64,000 bases of DNA from Castanea sativa. Lineage: Eukaryota; Streptophyta; Magnoliopsida; Fagales; Fagaceae. The first letter of the stretch is position 1. Each line of letters begins with the position of its first letter. The position numbers and the translations under genes are program-made. The stretch spans positions 30,415,001 to 30,479,000 of the forward strand of contig NC_134013.1 of the NCBI RefSeq assembly GCF_040712315.1, read 5' to 3'. The notes beneath the pieces are model-generated. The model was not told where the DNA came from. It was given only the letters and a program-made list of their open reading frames with translations, and did not search any database. Of this stretch, positions 36,964 to 47,812 are shown one piece after another.

Positions 36964-37645
36964 TGTGGGGAGTAAAAGGGTCCAAATGGGCATATGGGCC
37001 TTTGGGCTGTAACATGGAGGGCCGACCTGCTCCAGGGTTAAACTCTATGAGTCGGCCCATACGCCGAGGGTCTGAGGATATAGCCGAGGACGAGATTCTC
37101 CTCGGAAAAGCCCTAGAGAATTCAAAGTTTCATTATGAAGGTAAAAACACAACTCTGGAGAGACCAGTGGTTAAAAGGGGACATCCTGAATCTTCTAGAT
37201 GCACCAGTATTAAAGAAAATATCAAGAATAAAGGCTGCCACATCCGCATTAAAGGCTCTGCACCTACCTCCCTGGCCGCATTAATGGGGAGGTGACCCCT
37301 GAACAGTGAGGTGGAAACTTCTAGTCACAGTTCAAAAAGTATCAGGGAAGGAAGTATAAAAGGGGGGTAAAGGCCAAAGAAAAGGGGGACCGGGAAATTA
37401 AGAACTTGTAATTTTGAAGGAAGAAAGAGAAATAATAAAGAAGTAGTCCTCGGCTCGAATCCGAGGAGATCCATTTGTCATTATCATTCGTTGTTTACTT
37501 GTGTTTGCTTATAAAAGTCTGTTACCAAGCTCCCAGCATTTCTAACCTAGGTTTCAAGTCCACACTCTACAAATCTTATTGTTTAAGGCTCATTGGGCCT
37601 GAGCCCGTGATTGTCTTTGGGTCCAGATGCAATTGTGCACTTACA
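36964..37645 (+). mobile_element. Solo LTR, family L, TSD TATTA
   Basis: It starts TGTGGGGAGTAAAAGGGTCC and ends CAATTGTGCACTTACA. TATTA flanks both ends (36959-36963 and 37646-37650). Inside are GCCGAGGA motifs, a TATAAAAG box near 37356 and an AATAAAG poly(A)-like site near 37432. The same family lies in reverse at 45688-46483. Only one LTR with no internal domain is present. It is nested in the CACTA element. Confidence 0.88.
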
Positions 37646-37975
37646 TATTAGACAAAACATTTTTTTTATTCTAAAAGTTAAATTTTCCCAATATTTTTTT
37701 ATCCTTCCCACACCAAATTTCCCACACATAAACTTTTTTTCCCCAAATTTTCATTCGGATCTTAATTGTTTGATGCTCAATACCATTTTTATAATTATGT
37801 TTATTTATTTTTAATCATTTTCAACAACTAGGCTTTGAATATAAATAAAATAGTAAGCACATATTGCACGTGGTTTCTAACATTGTCTAGAAAGATTGGT
37901 GTCTACTGTCTAGTTGATTTACATAACATTTAATTTGTCTAATCTTGTGAATTCTTTTTTTCCCTCTGACTCTTA

Positions 37976-38982
37976 GAGCATTCACACCAGTTCGTTTAAA
38001 ATTTTCTGTCTATTTTACACTAAAAACCTACTTTTTCTATTTTAAAGCATCACTGTTACAAAACACTCACATCAATTTATCTATTATATACACTTTTTTA
38101 TTAAAATAATATTTTTCCTCATTTTTTTTACTATTTCCCACTTACCCTACTTAACCCATAAAGTATCTTTCTCACTTTCCCCTATCCGACTCACTCCACT
38201 CACGAGACTATTCTAGAGTCTTCCATTTCACTCCTCTCTATTCTAAACTCTTCTCTGAAATTTCAATCCAAGCAAGGAGCACGGTGAGAAGAACGCCAAT
38301 CCAAGCACGACAAGAAGCACGTCAATCCAAGCACGGCGAGAAACACGTCAATCCAAGCACGACAACAAGCACTCCAATCTGAAACTCCGATCCAAGCACG
38401 GCGAGAAGAACGCCGATCCAAGCACAGCGAGAAACACGCCGATCCAAGCTCTCCAATCTGAAATTCCAATCCAAGCACGACAAGAAGAACGCCGATCCAA
38501 GCACGGCGAGAAACATGTCAATCCAAGCACGATAATAAGAACACCGATCCAAGCACGATGAGAAGAACGCCGATCCGCCACAAGCGCCAATCCACTCTCT
38601 CTGTCTCTGTTGGTGTGTCCGTCTGTGGGTGTGTTTAGTTTTGTGGTGTCTGTGGTTGATTTTTTTGTTGATTTTGTGGTTGATTTTTTATTTTTTCTGT
38701 TGGAGTGTGTATATCAGAGGAAGAAGCAGATCATGAGGGAGTTGGTTTTGCAGTTAGAGAATAGAGAGAAAAAAAAGGCGCAAAATTAGAAATTATCAAA
38801 ATAATGTATAAAAGAGCTACAGTAATCGTGTATATATACACAGTTACTGTAGCTCATGGAAATATTTGCACAACTTTACACAGCTTTACACCCACTGATG
38901 TGGGTGTTTTTTTGCCCAAAATGTGTAAAATGAGAGAGTTTTTGTATTTTAGAAGAGTTTCCACCAACTGATGTGGATGCTC
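37976..38982. mobile_element. Tourist/Harbinger-type MITE, TSD TTA
   Basis: Ends GAGCATTCACACCAGTT and AACTGATGTGGATGCTC are inverted repeats, with TTA on each side (37973-37975 and 38983-38985). These are features of PIF/Harbinger MITEs. It is nested in the CACTA element and contains a minisatellite at 38262-38590. A GTGTATATATACACAG palindrome lies near 38828. Confidence 0.75.
38262..38590. repeat. Minisatellite of about 25-30 bp units
   Basis: About a dozen imperfect units of the form ATCCAAGCACGRCGAGAA followed by RMACGYC. Unit length varies, and some units carry an inserted CTCCAATCTGAAA. Long open frames on the minus strand here come from the repeat and are not proteins. Confidence 0.85.
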
Positions 38983-40272
38983 TTAAGGTCCGTTTAGTTG
39001 GAAGAGTGGAAAAGTGGGAGGATGAAAAATTATGAGATGATGGAAAAAGTGAGAGGATAGAAAATATTTGGTTTTCCCTCTTATGTATTTGATTGGAGGG
39101 GTGGAAAAGTGGGAGGGTGAAAAACTCTTTTGTTTGGTTAGAGAGAAAAATGGAATGATAAAAAATGTAATTTATATAAATTAACTATTATACTATTGTT
39201 ACATAATACGTAAAAAAATAAATTTATTTATACAAATAATATAAAATTTACCACATCATACATATATGGAAAATGTATTATTTATACTTCCTGCCTCGAT
39301 ATGTTAATCTTAAATTTTACATACACGAATTGACCACAGGAAATACTGTTCAGTGACAAACAATCTAATATGAAACTGTAAAGTTATAATTAATAATGTG
39401 AAACTGTTTCTTCACAAAATGTGCAGTGCCTGTTAAGTGCAGTCAACGTAAATCCTTCCTCTGCCTGAAAAATGGAATATTTATACTTCATAGATCTTAA
39501 TTTTTAGTGCTCACTTATAATTATAATCAAATAAATAATGGAAGCTAATTTTTTCTCTAACTTCTGTTATTAATGAATTGGTACCAAAAAAAGCCACAAT
39601 GTTCATTAATAAGTGCATCATAAAATTAAGATCTAAAACTCCCCAAGAGGCTCCTTCGATGTGATGAATAAATATCAAAATAGTGTTATTTGTATATAGT
39701 ACACAATTGGGGCTGATTTGTGGGCAACAGTTGTTCAAAGGACTTCCACTTGTTCAAACGTGGTCAGCAACCTTTTGTGGGCAACAGTTTCTTCACCTGG
39801 GCAACATTCTTCACTTGGGAAAATAATCAAAAAACACTAAACGAATGAGGAAGAAACAAACAAACCCAGACCCTTGGCAGTAGATAAACGAATGAAAACA
39901 AAAATCATACGAAATAAAAAAATGAGGACAATAAACTAGACGTTGCTCTGCTGATTAAACAAGGCAAAAAAAAAAAAAAAAGTAATAAATGAGAAGAGGC
40001 AAAAGTCAGGTAAAGTGAGGGGTATTTAGGTAAAATAAATTTCTTAGCCCTTTTCCCCCCTCATTTTTCTCTCAATTCGGAGGATAAAAAAATGGATTCA
40101 GAGGAAAATTTTCTCCTCAGTTGTCTGTCTCTCCTATTTTCTTCGTCAACCAAACAATAGAAAACAACATTTTCCTCCGTCTATTTTCCATCCTCCATCT
40201 CCCCCCCCTCCAAATTTTGCCACCGCCGCCGCCGTCGTCGACCTCCAATCTTGCCATTAGGTGCGGCTTTTG

Positions 40273-40640
40273 CTCTCCCTCATTGCTACTTCTTCTGCTC
40301 TTGGTGTAATTATTTTGTCTTTCTTATTTTTGTGGATTTATCATAGGAAGTTCTCACACAAATCCCATAAAAGAAGTGCTCAGAGCTTAGGTACATCTTT
40401 TTGCCTTATTCTTCTTTTACTTAACCATTTGTGATGTTTAATTAATTTGCATCAATTTTTTGAGATGGTCTGACTCTAAGATTCTTTGTTTTGTTTTGTT
40501 GGGTTTTATATTTTTAAGTTATTGAGAAGGGACTTGCCTTAGATCCATTTTTTAATAAATTCAGCTCCATTAAAATGGTCGGTAAGAAAGGATCTGTTCC
40601 ATTGATTGAGTATAAGTATAAGCTACTAGAAAAAGCAACG
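40273..40640 (+). pseudogene. Captured receptor-like kinase fragment
   Basis: Two exon-like pieces lie in the CACTA element. Piece 1 (40273-40390) encodes a hydrophobic stretch ending FLFLWIYHRKFSHKS, a transmembrane segment with a basic juxtamembrane start. It stops at a GTACAT donor. Piece 2 (40519-40640) follows an AAG acceptor and encodes KGLALDPFFNKFSSIK and MVGKKGSVPLIEY, then LLEKAT. That is the juxtamembrane region that leads into the kinase domain in plant receptor-like kinases of the At1g80640/At5g11020 kind. The kinase domain itself is absent. YKYK may be a small duplication. The intron between the pieces keeps phase. Recognition is from memory of the family; no search was run. Confidence 0.6.
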
Positions 40641-40756
40641 GTTATATAATTTTAGATTTGAATTTTTATGTTAGATATAAAAAAGAATTAATAATAATGA
40701 AAATGAAAATGAAAATTTTAAGGGTTGGTTAAGTAGGCACATATGGATCGTGTGGT

Positions 40757-40960
40757 GGGAGGCCTTCGATTAGGCAGGAAGAGAAGTGGTGGTTGCCTTG
40801 TCCCAAAGTACCACAGGATGGGTTGTCAGAGGATGCCAGGAGGAGGTTGCAATAGTGCAGTGACTGTGCAAATCAGATATTGAAGGCGGCTTTGGCAAAT
40901 AATGGTAGTGTGCTGGCTGAGATGGAGATCCCCAATGCTTACTTGGATACCTTGCCCAAG
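40757..40960 (+). pseudogene. Captured RopGEF (PRONE) exon fragment
   Basis: The fragment reads RPSIRQEEKWWLPCP, then GLSEDARRRLQ, an in-frame TAG (about 40850), [13 protein letters not shown] and [18 protein letters not shown]. It stops at AAG before GTACAG, a plausible donor. WWLP, the CANQI-like block and LAEMEIP are hallmarks of the PRONE domain, the catalytic domain of plant Rho (ROP) guanine nucleotide exchange factors. Only about 65 residues of a domain of some 350 are present. With the stop codon, no exchange activity is possible. It lies 117 bases after the kinase fragment on the same strand. Confidence 0.75.
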
Positions 40961-42806
40961 GTACAGGTTTCTATTTCTATGCCGATTGACTTATAGTGTT
41001 AAACATGATAGTATGACACAGCTGAAGACTAAAGATGCTATCACATGGTCATTAGTTTTCTTTCTATGTTATCCTACTGGTTGAAATGGTAGCAAACTAA
41101 AGGAGATTTAGGTGCTTGTGGACATGTGGTCTTAGAAGAATGCTAATCCTAGATGGGAAACATTTGATTTTTTATGGTGCTATATCCCTACTAGACACTA
41201 GGCAAGAGTTTGGAAAGTAGTTGACAATTAAATGTGAGGTTATCTATTTTCTTCGTATATCAATGTCCCTTGGCAATCCTGTTGGATTTGTCATCATATA
41301 ATGTCCCTTAAAATTGGTGAACCTTTGATTTTAAAGTTTGATTACCAAATGGCTATTGATCTTGGAGAAACGTCTTCCTTGCATGACTATGTTGTTCACT
41401 TGTTTGTTGTTGGTGTTGCATGCTTTAATGGTGTCAGTTAAGTTTTAAATCTCATTTAAAGAAAGCTAAAGATATCATATATTGCATAATTTATGAGACT
41501 ATATCTTTGACGTAAATTGTAGCTACCTGCAATGTATCAAATACTTACCAAATAAAAAAGTTACCAGCAGTGTAATGAATGCTGGGGTAGTGGGGACTAG
41601 AGTGTTTAAAGAATGTGGTTTTGCACTTGCTCTAGGACTTATTTTTCTTTTGGCAAAAGATAGCTGAGCCTTCTGAAAGTGAAGGATCAAATGTCTGCAC
41701 TCCATTCCTAATAGAGTGACTAAATTTTACGCTTGTCATCAACCTATAGAAACCCTCCTACTTTTTTCAGGTATGGGACTGGATGTGAATAAAATATATA
41801 ACACTCAGCACAAATATAGCTGGAGTTGATCAGATGACTGGATTGTTTATGAAAAATAAAGAAGCGTAAGTATCAGACCATTTAGCTATACCCATTGGTC
41901 TAGGATTCTAGTCAGTTGTGGTATTTGTCACATTATGTCTATGCTGGAACCCAATAATTGACTATTCCACTTAGTATAAGATTAGTCAAATCTAAATGTG
42001 TTTTTCTTTTCTATGTGCATCTTGGAATTGTTAATCGTTGTTGGTTTCTTTCTTCTTACACTTGGTTGTTAGCAGGCCATACATTGAAGCATATTTTAAT
42101 TTCCAAGATTTGTGGTAAGGAGTAGGAGTAAAACTCAAAATTGGAGACAATTGAACAATGAAGCTACTAGCTATAACCCTAAAATTCTTCCTAAATTAAA
42201 CCAATGGGTCCACAAAACAAACAGCTTCACCCCTACCAGAAAAAAGAAAAACCCAAACAAGGCTATAAGGGATTCTTTTCTATTTTCATGAGAACCACAA
42301 AATTTTTCAATGTTTAACATACCTACTCTATTTAGAGGAGTTTTTTTTTTTTTTATGAGTAAATTAATCTCATTCTCATAGTGAACACTATTAGTTGTTG
42401 CTTAAATGCTTTTCAATTTTGCCAAATTGTAATTTTGTGACTTTGCTAATAATCAAAGAAGTTTATGTAAGGTATATATCAATTGTTTGTGAGGTCATGA
42501 TAGAATGGCCAATCATTGGTGTTGTAGTAAATAGAGAGAGGCTAAACTTAAACTTACTTTTTAGTGGAATGAATAACCCAAACTTATTGAAGTATAACCA
42601 AATATTATTCCAAGCTAGAATTACGATGTTTTAGAGCATTATCATTGGATGCATGTTTGTGCACTGCTCCAAATATATATATTTCAAAATTTTAATAATG
42701 ACAATACTTGCAATTTATTATTTTTGAAATATTCTTCTTGGTCTTCTGACTTGGATCTAGATATTGGATACTGTATAATGTCGTGTTTGTTTCTCATGCT
42801 TTACAG

Positions 42807-43038
42807 CACCATGATTCAGAACATGATTAAAGAAGGAATTATTGTTCCCTCGGAGGTAACCATTATGCTTCTCCAACGAGCAATGCAAGAAAATGGAAAT
42901 GACAAATTTCTAATGCTAAAGTTGTGCTTTCATCCCCAGATTGATGCTGGAAGGCCTGTTGAAGAGGTTTTTGAGTTGGTTAAAGCAGTATTTAACCTTA
43001 AAGATGAGAAGGTAAAGTGCCGTTGTTATGCTTTGTAG
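42807..43038 (+). pseudogene. Captured UMP-CMP kinase fragment
   Basis: After an ACAG acceptor the frame encodes [19 protein letters not shown], then [15 protein letters not shown], the region after the P-loop in plant UMP/CMP kinases. It then passes through MLKLCFHPQ, which looks like translated intron end (CATCCCCAG). It resumes with [18 protein letters not shown] and ends CRCYAL with a TAG at 43036-43038, the usual C-terminus. The P-loop, the lid and about 80-90 central residues are missing. The two exons seem joined by an internal deletion. It could not be an active kinase. Confidence 0.75.
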
Positions 43039-43834
43039 GGGGTTTTTTCAAAATAGACTTTGTTTTGGAAGGAATAAACTCACAAATTGAGTTTATCTAT
43101 GCTGTAGAATGAGGGTTGTATTGTCTCAATAATTACATTAGTGTGCTTTTGTAATTATACTTATTGAATAGAGTGGTCTGAGCTAAATTTAGCTTTAATG
43201 GCAGCTTAAAGTTTTTTAAGTTCTAGTTCACATAAAAATTAATATTTAAGGATGTGGGTTTAAGACTCTTCGGATGTATAACTTACCAATCAGAAAAATA
43301 ATAATACTTTTGGCTGTTTAAATATACCTGGAGCCTATATGACTACGAATTTTTGTCACTGTGCTTCTCAACCTTTTGCATAATGCGGGTTTAAAGACCT
43401 TATAAGTTATTTTAGTTTATTTTCTTTTTGAGTTTGATAATGTAGTAGAGTTAGTTTCATGAAATCAATTCATCTCTGGTAATTAGAGGTTGTTGAATTG
43501 TTGGAGCACTGGAGTTTTTCTATTCACACCTTAAGTAGCTTGCCAGACTCTACGATGGGAGTGACAGTAAGAACCATTTACCTAGAGCATGAAAGCATCA
43601 ATTTTTTTTTAAAAAATTTATATTACAGTAGTCTATGCAGCCATATTGGGACATAATGTAAAAGTAAAAAAAGAAAATTTTAATTTAAGCAAAACAATTG
43701 GCCTTGGTGGCTTGTAACATCATTGTAGTTTTGAATCAGAAATGACATTTTTGAGCCTTGTTGATACCACGGGGGCACCCCCGATGCATGCTTTGTATCT
43801 TAGAAAACAGAGAGGTTGTGGGGTTTAGCACTTT

Positions 43835-44170
43835 GACGTGAAGGCTGAAGAGGGAGTTGTATACTTGTATTGGGTTATAAATTGATAAATTCTAATATAA
43901 TAATAAAACGTTAAAAAGAATTTAAAAAAGAAAAAAAAGAAAGAAAGGTGACGCGAAGGCTGGGGGGAGTTGTATACTTGTATTGAGGTTCTAAATTGAT
44001 AAATTCTAATATTATAAAACATTAAAAAGTTTTTTTTTTTTACAAGTGACGTGGAAAATTAGAATTAAAAAAAAAAAAAGGTGACGTAAAGGCTGGGGGG
44101 GAGTTGTATACTTGTATTGGGGTTCTAAATTGATAAATTCTAATATTATAAAATGTTAAAAAATATTTTT
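43835..44170. repeat. Three tandem units of about 115-130 bp
   Basis: Each unit contains GGGAGTTGTATACTTGTATT, then TAAATTGATAAATTCTAATA, then a TTAAAAA run and a GGTGACGT-like spacer. Copies start near 43851, 43968 and 44101. Short open frames here come from the repeat. Confidence 0.8.
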
Positions 44171-44834
44171 TTAAAAAAATAAGAAAGGTGACGTGGAAAA
44201 TTGTAGAGCTAGCAGAGGCTTTGGTTTTATATATATAGATTATGAAGAACCTGTTTGCCAATTGTCTTTGGACCAAATGGAATCTCACCCCCTTAAGTAA
44301 TTTGTTAGTATATCAATTACATACTAATTGTAACTAAATTACAAGTCATCCAATTAGATTTTGAGAAGGGTTCTATTTAATTTGTTCCATTTTTTGCCTT
44401 GGTAATATTTTCTTATTATTCTATTCCATTTATACGCACTTATTGAGTAATCATAATTTGTATGTAAGATGTTCCTCCGGTCCAACAATCTCCAGCTCTC
44501 CAAAAATCATCAACTGCATCCCACCAACCAAGCAGCTTATAAGGTTTATGTTGGTGTTCGAGGACATTTTTGTGTACAAAAAACTACATTTAAACAACCG
44601 CATTTTTTGGAAATGTTGAAGGATTTGTTTAAATACTTTGGAACTTTGATTGTGGTATTAGCTTGGAACTTTGATGATGGTTATAGACAATGTTATGTAT
44701 TTGATAATATAATTCTATGTTAATATAATGTTAGTTTAAAGACATTTGTGATATTGTCTTAGTGGATCTAAAATTATTACAGGTTATTTGTAATAGATAT
44801 GTGGTTTTAGAACCCTAGAGGAAAAAAAAAATAA

Positions 44835-45250
44835 CTTATAGCAGCGAGCAAAAACCGCTGCTGAAGAACTAAAATTATGATATAATTAAAGACCTATAGC
44901 GGCATTTATAGCCCGCTGCTAACGATTCACACATAAAACAGCAGGCGTAGCCACCACTAAAAGGTTCATAGGGTCTGTTGTACATGAAACCCTATAGCGG
45001 CGTTTATTGCTCACCGCTAAAAGGTCACTTGATCCAAATGGTAACTCCATATGGCGGCAGTTTTAAGCTCGCCGCAATCGACCTAATGCGCCGCTAAATG
45101 GCAGATCTATTGCGGCGCTTTTTGTTACTGCTGCAATAGATCTATAATGGCACCACAACAATGGCAAGAAGAACCACCGCAATAGCACCCGCTATTAAAG
45201 ATCAAATGTACCTTAAGCGGCGCTTTTTTGGCAGTTTTGACCTACCACAA
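44835..45250. repeat. CACTA right subterminal repeat region
   Basis: GCGGCG/CCGCTA motifs recur in both orientations (TAGCAGCG, ATAGCGGCGTT, CCGCCGCAATCG, ATTGCGGCGC, TTAAGCGGCGC), matching the left end at 34655-34945. Confidence 0.75.
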
Positions 45251-45687
45251 TAGTACTTTTTTTTGTAGTGACTTAATGTTTTTTTCCTTTTCGTAGTTAT
45301 ATGAGAAATTAGTCCCAAAAATTTGGCAAGTGTATCTTTCTTTTGAATATCATGAGTTAAAGTTTATAGTTGAAAATTTTATGGTCTAGTTGGTAGGAGG
45401 ATTTTTGTTTTTGTTTTCAAAATAGTCTAAAAACAATTTTCAAAAAATTAAACTTGAAACTAGTTTTCAGATAATAATTTTTATATTATACAAGTTTGAC
45501 TCTCACTTTTAAAAACAATTTTCAAAATATGAAAAATAAAAAATAATTGTTTGAGAGGCCATTTCTATATTTGAGATTTAAAAAATATATATTAAAAAAT
45601 AAGTAATCTGTAGAATCTGTAGATCATTTTTTTTTAATATAATGATAAGGGAATAGTGCTCATCATGTACATTTTTTAAATGATAAA

Positions 45688-46483
45688 TGTAAGCGCACAA
45701 TTTGTACCCGGACCCTTACGCTTGATGGGCTCAGGCCCAAATGGCCTTATACAATCAAATTTGTAGAGTGTGGGCTTGAAACCGGTCTTATGGATATTGG
45801 ACTACAGATGGAAGACTAGATTACCACTTCACACACAATCAAAGAATGAAAATAGTGAGGAATCCTCCTCGGACGTAAGCCGAGGAAGTCTTATATTGCT
45901 ATTCTTTCTTTGAATAATAAACTAAAATTGAAGGTCAAGTATACAATATTCTCTTTCTCTCTTTTCTTTTTTGTTCCCCCCCTCCTCCTCATTTCTGATG
46001 CCCTTTCCTTTCCTTTTATATCATTCTTCTTCTTCCCTTTATCCTCCACGTGTATCACAAATTACCCTGTTAGATACTTGTCACATCCATCACCTTCTTG
46101 ATATCTTCAAACAATAACTGGAAGGCTGAACGTTACTGTTCAGAAGTCATTTCCCTATTAATGCGGCCAGGGAGGTCGGTGCAGGGCCTTCAATGCGGTG
46201 GTAGCAGCCTTTTCCCTAAATATTTCTCATACGTTCTTCCTCTCTATAACTATATGAAACACATCTTTACCCACCAAATTTTCCGTAATTTCCTCCCCAA
46301 ACACCATGGCGTGTCATACGATCTTTATTTGACTTGTCCAAGGAGATGCCACTCCTCGGACAACCTCACCAATCTTTATGGCACGAATTGGCTTGTGAGC
46401 CCCAAAGTCTCTGCTCAGACAGGCTCACATCACCAAATCAAACCCAAAGCCCAAATCCGTGTTTTGACCATTTTACCCCCACA
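45688..46483 (-). mobile_element. Solo LTR, family L, reverse, TSD ATAAA
   Basis: The plus strand starts TGTAAGCGCACAATTTG and ends TTTTACCCCCACA, the reverse of the family at 36964-37645. ATAAA flanks it (45683-45687 and 46484-46488). It shares CCTCGG.. GCCGAGGA motifs and the GGGCTCAGGCCCAA stretch. Open frames inside (45910-46101, 46098-46487) have no recognisable domain. Confidence 0.88.
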
Positions 46484-46488
46484 ATAAA

Positions 46489-47535
46489 TTTTAAGTTTAA
46501 AGTGTGAGAATTCTTTTTGTGATAAAGATAAATTCCTTAATTTAAGAGATAAAAAAGTTTGGACAAAAATGTGGGGTCTACTATTTTCAATTTATTTACA
46601 ATTATGTTATTAAAAATATTTTTTGTATCCTGAAAACACCCATTTAACCATATTCAAAATCCTATTCTAAACCAGGAAAATAGGATATAGTTTTTTGAAA
46701 AATGTATTTAGAAAATATTAGCCAAACAATAAATTCAAGTGTGAGACCTATCATTTTATGGATTGCAAAACAAAAATCTATATCTAAATACTCTTACCAA
46801 ACAATCCCTTAGCATTCTTTAACTTGTTGTCTTAGAACTTTCATAAGGTGACTCTTTATTAAAACAACAAAACTTAGTTATGATTTGTTCAATGTTGTAC
46901 GTTAGATTTTCCAATTAAATTTAATCAAAATGATTGTATCGATCAATGAGCCACATAAATGAATTTAATTTTCCTTGGGAAAACAAAACATATTTTGTGT
47001 TATATTGGTCAATGTAATTATATGGTCGAATTTAATTGAAGAATATAAGATACAACACCTAAAAAATTGTAAACAACTGCCATAAATGGAACATGTTAAA
47101 AATAATAAATATACAAAATTTAAGGTTTTTCATATGGATTATGTTATGCTCCTAGAGCAATTGTTAATATATCATATTAGGAAAGTTAACATAATTTTTA
47201 TGGAAAATATAAAAAGCTGTCAATGAAATTAATTGTTTTATCATTTTCTCATAAAATATTTCTAAAAATAGTTTCTAAACCAATGCCTTAGGACATTCTT
47301 TAACATTTTCCTTTTATTTATTTATTTATTTAGAAACAAACACATACACATGTGAGAGGGAGAGAGAGAGAGAATGAGATTCTAACCCAAAACCAATAAA
47401 GGGAACATGTTAAAAATAATAAATATACAAAATTTAAGGGTTTTTTTTTTATAAAAAAATTTAGAAACAAGTAAGACACACATGATGAGAGAATAAGATT
47501 CTAACACAAAAGCTTACAAACTCCATTAAAAAGAC
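46489..47535. other. AT-rich intergenic DNA
   Basis: No gene is seen. A 36-base direct repeat containing AACATGTTAAAAATAATAAA lies near 47090 and 47406. Around 46965-47030 there is loose similarity to 34340-34420 (GAATTTAATTTTCCTTG and following), suggesting an older local duplication. Confidence 0.5.
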
Positions 47536-47766
47536 TTAGGGCCCGTTTGTTTAGGCGTTTACATTGCACAAAACGGCAGTTTCGCAAATCGTGATTCAGG
47601 GATTGCATTTGGCTAGGCGATATCTGCGGGATTGCGTTTTCAATTCCGCAGATTTTCGCGATTCCGAAAACGAAAATTTCTACTGCTTTTTCAGAATCGC
47701 GCGTTGGGACGATTTGGTTGCCGCTAATTGTTTTGCGCGGTTCAGGAATATTTTACCGAAATCCCA

Positions 47767-47812
47767 GCCTACCCCTTCTCCATATATATATATATATGGA
47801 GAAGGGATAGGC
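47767..47812. repeat. 46-bp palindrome around (AT)8
   Basis: GCCTACCCCTTCTCC, then (AT)8, then GGAGAAGGGATAGGC. The 15-base arms pair with one mismatch. It lies in the transcribed-looking leader of the Harbinger element. Confidence 0.9.

Larger units (their letters stand above)
34631..45270. mobile_element. CACTA transposon, non-autonomous, gene-capturing
   Basis: It begins CACTATAAGAAAATC and ends TTTTTTTTGTAGTG. These are CACTA-type terminal repeats, with ACT on both sides (34628-34630 and 45271-45273) as the 3-bp duplication. Both subterminal regions are packed with GCGGCG/CCGCAATA motifs in both orientations, as expected of binding sites for a CACTA accessory protein. No TNP2-type transposase is found. 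The interior holds a tandem repeat, an LTR, a Tourist-like MITE and three host gene fragments on the plus strand. It has no counterpart in copy 1, so insertion probably followed the duplication. Other interior stretches (about 38990-40270, 41000-42800, 43040-43830) show nothing I recognise. Confidence 0.85.

Noticed and set aside
38263..38590. Cys/Ser/Leu-rich open frames, or a CRISPR-like array
   Set aside because: The regular repeats are a minisatellite with variable units and no unique spacers, and this is a plant nuclear genome.
41085..42640. Further captured exons between the RopGEF and UMK fragments
   Set aside because: Short open stretches exist (for example 42395-42634), but none matches a family I can name.
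43771..43784. CGGGGGCACCCCCG palindrome as a terminator or element end
   Set aside because: Too short, with no paired structure nearby and no meaning in a plant nuclear context.
44469..44723. 84-codon plus-strand frame near the CACTA right end
   Set aside because: No domain is recognised and no splice pattern supports it. It is possibly another captured piece, but I cannot support that.
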